Shown: positions 10,722 through 18,666 of the stretch, piece after piece
How the letters are laid out: every line of letters begins with the position of its first letter
Position numbering within the stretch: the stretch's first letter is position 1
Assembly: GCA_905221605.1 (NCBI GenBank)
Contig: CAJNDS010001012.1
Location: 1-41,892 of the forward strand
From: Symbiodinium natans
Lineage: Eukaryota > Sar > Dinophyceae > Suessiales > Symbiodiniaceae
DNA length: 41,892 nt
Direction: 5' to 3'
Notes under the pieces: generated by a model
Database searches by the model: none
Told to the model about the DNA's origin: nothing
What the model saw: only the letters and a program-made list of their open reading frames with translations
Position numbers and translations under genes: made by a program

Positions 10722-11583
10722 AGAAAAAGAGCAGTGCCTGACCACTACTTTCTCGCGTGCGTTTTGCCACAGTGATTAAGCTTCCGTTAGACTTAGGTTG
10801 TCCCTTTAAAGCATCGGAAACTCTTTCTAACGGCCCACCTGCAGTTCGTCTTGCCAGGATGTTTTCAGAAGGGGCCCTAGCATTCAGGCCTAGCATGTTC
10901 GGAGTTCCCTAGGGCTAAAGAGAAAGCCTGACGCAAGCGTATTCATAGAGCTCCTGCTGTGAGGTTTATAGGGTTCAGCTGAGGTGTAGGGTTTGGGGTT
11001 CGGGCGCTCAAGGGTCCGGGGTTTAAGGTCCAAGATCAGGCGAAAAGCCGAGTTTTTGGCTCGAAGTTTTAGTGTGGGTGGGCTTTGAGCCGACATCCCT
11101 GTCCAGACAAAAGGGTCTACCGAATCGTCATCCTTCTGTCTGCCCTGGCTCGAGATATTGGACCCAGCTCCACCTCCCTTACTGCCTGCGTGCGGCCGCG
11201 CGCTCTCGTGGGCTGAGGCAGCCGGAGATTTTCCTCCTTGCGGAACGAGGCCCAAAAACCCTTAAACGCTCCTACTTGCGGGCCCAGAAGTTCACAAGGG
11301 TTTCAGGCTTAGGGCCAGCGTGCGCGCTCTGGGGATTTCATGGGCATCGAGGCGTCCGGTATTGCGGCTAAGGCGGAAGCCTTCCGAAATGTTAAAGCTT
11401 AGACTGCTTAGACCCTATATAACGCTAAACTTTGAGCCCTGGCCTGGTATCGATGCCAGCCTTTCTCCAGGATGGCCTTGAACTCGGTGATGTCATGCCT
11501 AGGCTGGCTCTAGAAACCTTCTGGTACATCTTCCATCTTCCTAAACCCAGCCAATAAGTGCCAATAATAAGGGAAGACGATGA
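10722..11583. other. Intergenic, nothing recognised
   Basis: Frames at 10890-11371 overlap on both strands without domains. TTTAGGG-like motifs occur at 10960-11040. It could be intron or downstream DNA of the minus-strand gene that ends near 11.6 kb. Confidence 0.35.
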
Positions 11584-11601
11584 ATCATCCCAAGGGCGTA
11601 C

Positions 11602-11765
11602 CTAGAAGCTCAACGTAGCAGATGTGCCGCATATCCAGGTAAGCGACTTCGGCAGTTTGAGACACCCCAAGGCCGCTATATCGTCGAGCGTCTGCCTTCG
11701 CGCGCTGGTCGCCTAGGTTCCCCATTGACCGTGGCGAGCAACAGATATTTTCTGGGATCTTAACC
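11602..11765 (-). CDS. Candidate exon 2 of an unknown spliced gene
   Basis: On the minus strand this follows the acceptor TTCCTGTAG and ends at the donor context CTTCTAG|GTACGC. Joined to the upstream exon across a 59-bp intron (11766-11824, GTAACA..CTGTAG), the frame stays open and reads through QVKIPENICC and on to YLDMRHICYVELLG. If the donor is not used, the frame ends five codons later at TGA. The agreement of acceptor, donor and frame is what supports the call. Family unknown. Confidence 0.5.
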
Positions 11766-11824
11766 CTACAGGAAAATGACAAGCGAATTGAATATATATT
11801 TTGACGTGGGTTTTGTGGTGTTAC

Positions 11825-12365
11825 TGGACATCCTGGTTGCACAGATCCTCCCATTTCATCTTGCCTTCGCCTTTCATATTCTCGAAATAGAAGACGTGCA
11901 AGGTTTGACCTCGCTGCACCGCCAATTCCACGTTCTGCTGCCACTTTTCGAACCAGTGGCACCCCCATGGGGCGCGCCCACGATTTGCAGCGCAGTTTGC
12001 CTCCGCTTCGAGCCTTGCTTGTTCGAGCTTTCTGCGCCACTGTTTGTCCGTGTCCAGCTTGGTTCTCTTCACCAAGCACTGCCCCATAGCTGCGGCGTCT
12101 GCTTCCCTACGCTCCAACTCGTCTTCGGTAATTTGCCTGAGGTCCACCACACATAGGTAAGCGTCGAATGAGATTTTGCCGTAAATAGTCGGGCACCAGC
12201 ATTGGTTTGTACCTGAATCTGGGTTAGTACCGTGACAGCCAAGACCAGACTCCTTATCCGTGAAGAAGACGCAGGCCAATGACAGCGGATGCTGCGTTGT
12301 CATGCGTGCAGCCAACACTGCCGCATCCCACTCTGCACCATATTTTCCTAGGTAGCCCGGAAATT
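11825..12365 (-). CDS. Candidate exon 1 of an unknown spliced gene
   Basis: A minus-strand frame open from a TAA near 12365 down to 11825, where GT begins the proposed intron. The peptide looks like ordinary protein: GYLGKYGAEWDAAVLAARM, a Cys-rich patch (CHGTNPDSGTNQCWC), then a charged, probably helical middle (RREADAAAMGQ..RRKLEQARLEAEANC) and an aromatic end (CHWFEKWQQN, TLHVFYFENMKGEGKMKWEDL). The start is uncertain: an in-frame Met lies at 12318, and an acceptor-like GGTGCAG lies just upstream. No family recognised. Confidence 0.5.
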
Positions 12366-14060
12366 AACCAACCATCGTAGTTGGCGAATTTTCTGAAAGG
12401 AACCCCGAACCCTGCCCGAACCCAAAAAGGGCAAAAAGGTCACCACTGGGCGTCCCAGCATCCGGGGAACGACACGACACAGTCACTGCAATTTGGGAGG
12501 ACGCAGCCAGGGAAAGCAATTCTCCCAGAGCTGGTCAGACCCTGCCCAGATTTCAGAAACTCCTCTGCAGGATGGGGTTTATTGAGCTGTATGGTGTTCA
12601 TGCGCGGAGTTTTGGGAGGGTTCAAGCAGTTTTGATTTGGGATGTCTTTCGGGACAGTTGAAGCTTTTGGAGGGCTATTGGGTGCTTTCGCTTTCTTGGG
12701 TGCCTTTTGGGTGCCTTATGCCATTTTGGAGCCTTGTCTTTTCCCTTGTTTGCGGCCTTTGGTGCTGTGCGGGTGGCTGGTTGCCAATCCATGTGGTCTG
12801 GCCAAAAACAAGGTGGCTTGTCGTTCTGTCGCTGGGTTGCCTGCCCTCGTACCCGTAGGCTTAAGCGCCTTAACTGGGCCTCTGGAGCCGATATTCTTCT
12901 CAGCTACCCTAAGCCGCAGGTAGGGAAATAAGTGTGGTGGAGGGGCCGGGGGGGGGGGGGGGGAGTTGCAGGGGATCGATCCTATCCTACAAGACACCTA
13001 GTACTCACGTCCTTCCACTCCAACGTTGCGTTTGAGACAGCTTAGGGTCTCAGAGCTTGGGCTTAAGGCTTAAGGGTTGCAGGGTTTAGGGCTTAAAGCT
13101 CAGGGATGTTCAGGGCGGGTTTTGGGCAAATTCGCCCTAGCTCCGGGCGAACCTGAAACCCCATAACATTCTTCAGCCCTACATCGGATAAACCGGGCCT
13201 GCAACTCCGAAAGTTCCTTGCGGTACGCCCCGGCCAAAACAATCATCATCAAGGTGACGCTGCCCTCAGGAGATCGAGACGTGGTTTACGGAGTGTAGGA
13301 TTTAGGGTTTATGGGCTTAGGGTTTACAGTTTTAGGGGTTAGGCTATAGGGCGTTCCTTGCGTTGTTTTGGGGAAAGGGGTTTGGGTGCGATGGGCTTTG
13401 GGAGCCGTAAACGCTGAAACCTCAAACCCGAAAATCCTGCCCAAGGCATGCAACCGGGACGCGAAGGCCAGTGCGCAGATTGAGTAAATCAGGCACCTGA
13501 ATCTGGGGGTTAGATTTTGGAGCTCACTAAGTTCCCCTACTGTAATTATTGAGCTAGGTTGAATAAGGGATCCTAAGCTCAATTTTGGACCTGCTTGAGT
13601 GTCTGCAATCTCAGCCCAAACAACTGAGAGTGGAGAATGGTTTGTCATCGGTGGGGGCCCAGGCCCAGGACAAAAAAAAACCCAAGAAGCCAAACCATGT
13701 ACGAGACCCACCCGAAATCGAATTCGGGGCCCCCGAAAAACTCTTTAAAGACCCCCAAAAAAAACGGCACTAGTGGACGTCCTCATTTAGGGGATGGGGC
13801 CTCCTTGAGAGTGCACAGAAGAGGAACGTGTGCTGTGTTGGGCCTTTGATGGCCTTGGGTTAGGGACTGAGCTTTTTGCCCCTAAACCCTAAACCCTGAA
13901 TCCAAACGAAAGCGTGAGAAAGCGTCTGGGCTACCAACCCGCTGCATGCAAACATGGGTTTTGGAATAGCAACTTCTACGCCGCGCGGTCTTGCAACAGT
14001 TTTCAGTGCACGGATGGGACCCCCCCCCTCGTCCAGAGGGTGTTGCTGAAGATTCCGTTT
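12366..14060. other. Intergenic, telomere-like motifs
   Basis: Contains a G-run near 12950-12964, TTTAGGG-type motifs at 13085-13110 and 13295-13345, and CCCTAAACCCTAAACCC at about 13880. Short frames throughout, none with domains. Confidence 0.4.
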
Positions 14061-14063
14061 GTA

Positions 14064-14290
14064 TTGTAGTACAGATGTAGAAATGGCATCGATGTTGCCG
14101 TGAGACGGGGAATGGCGCGGGAAGCCGGAGGATTCTCGGTGACTTGTAGCACAAATACAGTACGTGAATCGATGCTTCCGTGAGTCAAGGCCGGAAGGAC
14201 GCGATACGCGTGAGAATGGCGATTTTGATTGAATTGTAGTACAACATTAGTACTGGCATCGATGTTTCCGTGAGATGGCGCGGGAGACAG
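14064..14290. repeat. Tandem repeat of about 85 bp, three diverged copies
   Basis: TTGTAGYACA followed after about 15-20 nt by GGCATCGATGTTKCCGTGAG (or AATCGATGCTTCCGTGAG) occurs at 14064, 14144 and 14234. Short inverted AGATTCTGGAGTCT / CTCCAGACT motifs follow to about 14400. Confidence 0.75.
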
Positions 14291-14906
14291 ACTTCAGATT
14301 CTGGAGTCTCGGGTCCCGGTTCTTCAGATTCAATCTGGAATCCGGAGTCTGCAGTCTGGGTACTCCAGACTAGTAATCTGAGTACTCGTTTTCTTAAACC
14401 CGAAGTCGTTCTCGATTCAACCGCTTCCAGATAATGAGACAAAATCCCACGCAGCGTCCTTTTGTCAGAACACTTGTGATGCAAAAATGCCATTTTCAGG
14501 CATACTCTATCCCTCAACAAGAAAAACCTGATGTCTCGTATGTGCTTTATCCACAACATCCTATCTTAAGCTAAACCTCCCGACAATGTTGTGCTTCGTG
14601 CTAAGCACTTTATCTCAAGCAATCATACCCCGTTTGCCAACAGCAAAGCTCAAAACATGAGAGTTTTTTCGGATGTGTATTTTCTGATATATTGTCTTGG
14701 GATTTCGCGCCCCCTAATATTCAAGCAGGGCAGGAATAAGACATGAATACCGGTTATAGTGGCTATACTGACAAGAATGAGCGTAACCTAATGGGCTTAA
14801 TGCCCTCAGTCTGGGGTTTCGAACATAGTGTCTTGGATCCCCCTCCAATATGCAGCGTAGAGGCTGACATGTTGTCTTGTCTTTTCGGATGGTGTCGAAA
14901 GGAAAC
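14291..14906. other. Transition to AT-rich DNA, nothing recognised
   Basis: Composition shifts from GC-rich to AT-rich around 14.55 kb. Minus-strand frames at 14185-14559 and 14714-14992 have no domains. Confidence 0.35.
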
Positions 14907-15299
14907 ATGGCCGAACTAGTCAACTGGCTACAAATGGTACACCTGTACTGGTTAAAAGCAATACAACTATTCATTGTACTAGCTACAGTCATTATACTAG
15001 TTGTATGAATAGGGTCATAATGATAATTTGAACACTAACTATAGTACATATTGGGCATGATACAATGATCTTAGTGCCTTGTACTAATGCCAATGGTTAC
15101 GTTAGCAATATTATCAAACTTTTGACTTGCAGCAACAATTTTCATGATACTCATTACATTCATTAGGAACCGTATTGATTTTGTTGGCTATATTGGATAC
15201 ATACTTATATTAAGTATATTAAAACAAAATCAATTAAATGCTGAATACATGTTTTGAATCATTGTTGTCTTGTGAGCTCTGTCTAATCTAGCACTATAA
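14907..15299 (+). pseudogene. AT-rich island with hydrophobic frames needing TGA = Trp
   Basis: Two plus-strand stretches read as membrane-type peptides if TGA is Trp. The first is 14907-15020: MAELVNWLQMVHLYW then a hydrophobic run ending with TGA at 15006 in VVWIGS. The second is 15087-15299: SNFWLAATIFMILITFI and later MFWIIVVLWALSNLAL, with TGA at 15123, 15255 and 15273. Each TGA falls where Trp would suit a membrane protein. This suggests a transferred mitochondrial-type or other TGA-as-Trp fragment. I cannot name the gene, and chance in AT-rich DNA is possible. Confidence 0.3.
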
Positions 15300-15599
15300 C
15301 AGATTATGTTTCTTCATGACTTTAGATGCAATACTTACATAAGGAATGCTTCACGAAATTTGGATCGTAGGATGTTAGACCTAGACGGTCCTTCAAAGAT
15401 GTGTCGTCGTACCACAACAAAAAGGTCGCCGATTTGTCAATATGTTATACATGCCATACAGTTCAGAAGCAACATTTAAAAAATTGTCCGTTAACTCTTG
15501 ACCCAAAGCGTGCAAAGCAAGCCCGAAAGTTCTGTATCCTATCAAAAAAAGCCAAAAAAAACTCAACCGAAGCCCTAAATCACACAAAAGAACAAACAT
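15300..15599. other. AT-rich flank of the older element
   Basis: AT-rich DNA that stops abruptly at about 15600, where similarity to the intact element begins. A Lys-rich frame from 15401 (CYTC and other Cys) reaches the boundary but is not otherwise supported. Confidence 0.4.
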
Positions 15600-18026
15600 G
15601 GAACACTGCAGGCGGCCAAGCACGGCGCCCTCTTGCCTCCGCAGCTCGGCGTCGCCCCGCCGACGATGTCGGACCCGTTCCGACAGGACTGGCGGGGACA
15701 TTTGTTCCGCCACGGCCAAGATGGCACGTACGGGGAGGTCCCGCTCGTCAGGGTCCACCGGTACAACCGTAAGAATGGCTACGATCACTCTAACCTCCCG
15801 CCCGACCTTGAGCGCGGCCACGACAACGATGGGCAAGAAGAGCCCTTGGCCGCGCACGGGAAGCCTAAGCGTCGGGTTTCCTCGGGCGGGTTTCGATCGC
15901 CGAGCCAGCGGCCGAGCGCGGTCGCGAAAGGACGCGCAGCGAGACACCTCAAGCACTGCTGCGCCCCCTGCGTCCAGCAGCGGCAGGAATAAGATGCTGC
16001 AAGAGGCACGTGGGCGGACCGAAGGGTCGCCGGCAGGCAAGGTCAAGCCGACTAAGTCGGATAGGGCGCTCGCTTCGCAGTCCTGCGCGGTTCCCCGTGG
16101 CAGCAAGAGAAATTACTCTCCGGAGCTGGTCCCGCCATTGGACAAGCTCCACACACAGGAAATTGACGCGTTCTTCGCGGGCGACCCAGCCGCGGAAGAC
16201 ACGAGAGTCGAAGTCAGGAGTCAGGCTCACCTTGGAGTAGGTGCTGCGCCTGCGGACTTCCCTGCCGAAGGAGAGCAGGAAGAGGAGGAGGAAGTCGTGG
16301 TGGATGAAGAGGTCGAGGAGGAGGCCGAGGAGGCAGTTCTATGCGTACGGCAGCTGGATTTGCTTTTTCTGCGAGTCCGTCAGGTTGACGACAGTCAACT
16401 ACTGCCGACTCCGGCATGAGAGCGGCCCGAACAAGGGCGCTCTCTGTGATGGCCGGTGGGCGAACGGCATCGACCTCGATTGGTGGGTCATTGACCCATC
16501 AACGGCGAGGACCAAATAGATTTGGCCGTCCGCATTGCCAGGCTGGCAATGCCCAAGCTGCGGGCAGTGGAACTTATCGTTCCGGAGGCTGTGCTATAAG
16601 TGCAGCACGCCTCTCTGGCTGGCAGAAGTCGTTTCGCACGGGATCCCTGATCCACAAGGGTGAGAGAGAATGGGACGATCTCTCAGAATCCAGCCAAGAC
16701 ACGCTGGATTATGAGATGAATGTTGCCAATATGCAACTCGATCTCGAACATTTACAGCCCCTGCTGCGGAACAAGAACAAAAAGCGAGGCGGCAAGCGCA
16801 GGCGCGAGGACGCCGAACAGGGTCCGCAGCACGACGCGTGGCGCAACTGGTCCAAGGGCAAGAAAGGGAAAGGCAAGGGCCAGCCCAGGGGCAAACACTG
16901 CTGGAGCGTGTTCGGCGCGGGCATTATCGCCGCGCTTCAGCCCAGAACGACTGCGTCCGTTCGTTTTGCCTCCGCCCTGCCCCGTGCTGCCGCCGCGCTC
17001 TCCCTTTGCGCTCAGCCGCGAGGCCTTCAACAGGCTTACGCCGCCGCTTCGGCTGGCGTTCTCGAAGAGGTGGGCCAGGGCGCCAGGCGGGCGATGGTTT
17101 GTGCCGCGATGTTGTGCTTCTTCACTCGTCCTGAACCGCCTTGCCCACATCAAGTATGGAAATGGTGCGGCCCATGAGGCGAGCCTTGTCCAGTTGGTGG
17201 ACTCCGAAGCCACTTTCGAGGTGGTGAGTCGCAAAAGGAACGCGGCGCACCGTGTTTGGGAGCACTTGGGGGAACAATCCGCCGCCTGCGGATGCAAAGC
17301 CTACCTGTCTGAGGGGCGCTGCGGTCATTGCGACACTGCACTTGATGCAGCGAAGACTCAAGGCCTAATACTCTCCCTCACGGCCCAAGGCGGCGCGGAC
17401 CTAGCGCAATTGATGCGCTGAGGAAGTCTGCTTCAGGCGCATTGCAGCGGGGTAAGGTGGCGGCGAGGAGAACTGTTTTTCTCAGCTGGCTGCCAAAAGC
17501 CGTGAGCTCTCGTGTTTCCAGGGGCTTGCGGGTCGTGTCCAGGCCGCTCAAAGCGCCATTCAGCCTGCCACGTCAGTTGTGACTGCCTCGGGGTCCCTTG
17601 CTAAGATCCCAATCGTCGCAACAAAGGACCCGCGCCCAGCAGAGCTCCCCATGCTAAGGAGGTGGAGTTCCTGACTGGCGGGTCGTACTCCAGACCGCCC
17701 AGGACCTTTTGGCAGGAGGTACGTGCTGTACGTCAGGGCAGGAGCCTCCGTAGCGTGTAGTTCCGACAGGAGAGTAGCCGTAGCCGTAGCTTAGGCTTGT
17801 AGTGCACAGTGTACCATAGTTTCAAGTCTGCCTTAGTAGTCCTCTAGGCACTGTAGGGTCGTGCCAAAAGACCGGAGACCGCCTGGATTAGGCTGGTTTA
17901 GGAGGGTTGCTCGTTGGGGTCGTCTCGTCTTGCGTGCGAACGTTTGCGGGCTTGCGCCCAAAGCCGCGACGGACGCCCTCCCTCCTTGGATGAAGTTACT
18001 CACCGAACCCTCGGCTGAGGGGCGAA
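15600..18026 (+). pseudogene. Decayed 3' end of an older, related retroelement
   Basis: This is a diverged copy of the downstream frame of the intact element (31090-34942). In scattered frames it has DPFRQDWRGHLFRHGQDGTY; SKRNYSPELVPPLDKL with IDAFFAGDPAA; YGSWICFFCES; CDGRWANGIDLDWW; the helix before LLRNKNKKRGGKRRRED; and an intact SWIM-type motif (SAACGCKAYLSEGRCGHC). Many indels shift the frame. The phospholipase D-like part is deleted: homology jumps at about 17.73 kb from the GGPYVQAAQTLL region to the 3' untranslated region (TAGCCGTAGCCGTAGCTTAG). It is truncated at 15600, so any Tpt1-like gene and pol are gone. It ends in the purine tract and its own LTR. Confidence 0.85.
18009..18026 (+). 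promoter_or_regulatory. Polypurine tract of the older element
   Basis: CCTCGGCTGAGGGGCGAA directly precedes the TGTGAGC start of the older LTR. The identical 18 nt precede the 3' LTR of the young element (34925-34942). Confidence 0.7.
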
Positions 18027-18133
18027 TGTGAGCTGACATGAGTGCATATGCATCTTCTGCTCTGTGATGCATTAGGACTCGGCAGATCCTCATGCGTTCA
18101 CTTTCATGTTTCAGTTTAGTAATTCATTTGAAT

Positions 18134-18150
18134 GCCAATTTTGGCTCAAG
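18134..18150 (+). promoter_or_regulatory. Spliced-leader-like block in older LTR
   Basis: GCCAATTTTGGCTCAAG differs by one inserted A from the last 16 nt of the dinoflagellate spliced leader (GCCATTTTGGCTCAAG). Confidence 0.7.
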
Positions 18151-18161
18151 TACCGAGCTAG

Positions 18162-18165
18162 ACTT
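18162..18165. repeat. Target-site duplication, left (ACTT)
   Basis: ACTT abuts the 5' LTR and is repeated at 35240-35243 directly after the 3' LTR. Removing the element and one ACTT restores a continuous older LTR. Confidence 0.85.
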
Positions 18166-18262
18166 TGTGAGCAGGTCTAAGCACGCACGTTCCATGTGCA
18201 GAGCTGCCAGAACCAGTACTGTAGTTTTCCTTTGCATGTGTAGATTTGCAATTCGTATCAAT

Positions 18263-18281
18263 GCCAATATTTTGGCTCAAG
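18263..18281 (+). promoter_or_regulatory. Spliced-leader-like block in 5' LTR
   Basis: GCCAATATTTTGGCTCAAG matches the dinoflagellate spliced-leader 3' end exactly over the last 13 nt (ATTTTGGCTCAAG) and again at GCCA, with AT inserted. The same block is in the 3' LTR at 35040-35058. LTR similarity between the young and old elements is high from about here downstream and low upstream, as expected if R begins here. Confidence 0.7.
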
Positions 18282-18336
18282 TACCGAGCTTGTGCCTTTG
18301 AGCACGGTAGAGTCGTACAGTAGCTCCTAGGTTGCT

Positions 18337-18357
18337 GTGCGGTCCGACCGGACGCAC
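18337..18357 (+). promoter_or_regulatory. LTR hairpin
   Basis: GTGCGGTCCGACCGGACGCAC folds into GTGC/GCAC and GTCC/GGAC stems with one bulged G and loop GACC. Unchanged in the 3' LTR (35114-35134) and in the older LTR (35289-35309). It resembles the element's recurring internal hairpin with a shorter loop. A role in packaging, dimerisation or 3'-end formation is conceivable but unproven. Confidence 0.6.
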
Positions 18358-18462
18358 TCAGGCGTAGCTGCACAAGTGCTTGGACTCACGAAGTCGTAAA
18401 ACAGCGTGACCGGGCTGTGATTGCATTGGCTTAGTGCAAGTCCAGTGCTGGTCGACTTCACA

Positions 18463-18485
18463 ATTGGGGGCTGTTCTGGGAAACG
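18463..18485 (+). promoter_or_regulatory. Possible primer-binding site
   Basis: Two nt after the 5' LTR comes TGGGGGCTGTTCTGGGAA, which begins TGG as tRNA-primed sites do. I could not match its complement to a tRNA 3' end by eye, so the assignment rests on position only. Confidence 0.35.
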
Positions 18486-18539
18486 TACAGCTCTTGTGCC
18501 TACGGCCCGAGTGGGCAAGCATTGCTTTGCTTGTCTGTC

Positions 18540-18559
18540 GCGGTCCGTGACCTGGACGC
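18540..18559 (+). repeat. Recurring 20-nt hairpin, leader copy
   Basis: GCGGTCCGTGACCTGGACGC: stem GCG/CGC and TCC/GGA with bulged G, 7-nt loop. Other members of the family are at 17528, 19615, 22127, 23746, 27800 (short loop), 29364, 29439, 29502, 30467, 33474 and 34470. Confidence 0.75.
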
Positions 18560-18568
18560 GTGGACTGT

Positions 18569-18652
18569 GTGCCACGCTTGCGGCCTGTTAACCAAGGCGC
18601 GGCGCTTCGCGTGCCACGCCTGCGGCCTGCTAACCAAGGCGCGGCTTTTCGC
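18569..18652 (+). repeat. 42-bp tandem duplication in the leader
   Basis: GTGCCACGCYTGCGGCCTGY then TAACCAAGGCGCGGC occurs at 18569 and 18611, with the second copy ending 15 nt before the gag ATG. Both copies contain GC-rich self-complementary segments. Confidence 0.85.
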
Positions 18653-18666
18653 CTTGTGTTGCGGCA

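Larger units (their letters stand above)
18027..18165 (+). repeat. Older LTR, first half
   Basis: Begins TGTGAGC, as the young LTR does. The next 75 or so nt do not align by eye with the young LTR; similarity resumes near AATTC..AATGCCAA and is high from GCCAATTTTGGCTCAAG onward. The sequence breaks off at ACTT, where the young element is inserted, and continues at 35244. Confidence 0.85.
18166..18462 (+). repeat. 5' LTR (297 bp)
   Basis: Starts TGTGAGCAGG and ends GTCGACTTCACA, giving the 5-bp terminal inverted repeat TGTGA/TCACA. I compared it base by base with 34943-35239 and found no difference. It contains the spliced-leader-like block and a GC-rich hairpin. U3 would be the first 97 nt if R starts at the leader-like block. 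Confidence 0.95.

Noticed and set aside
18263-18281. A spliced-leader RNA gene
   Set aside because: The 5' part of the leader and a GT splice donor directly after CTCAAG are missing; it is a leader-like block in an LTR.
18463-18485. Naming a specific tRNA primer
   Set aside because: The complement of the sequence after the LTR does not show a recognisable T-arm/acceptor pattern by eye.
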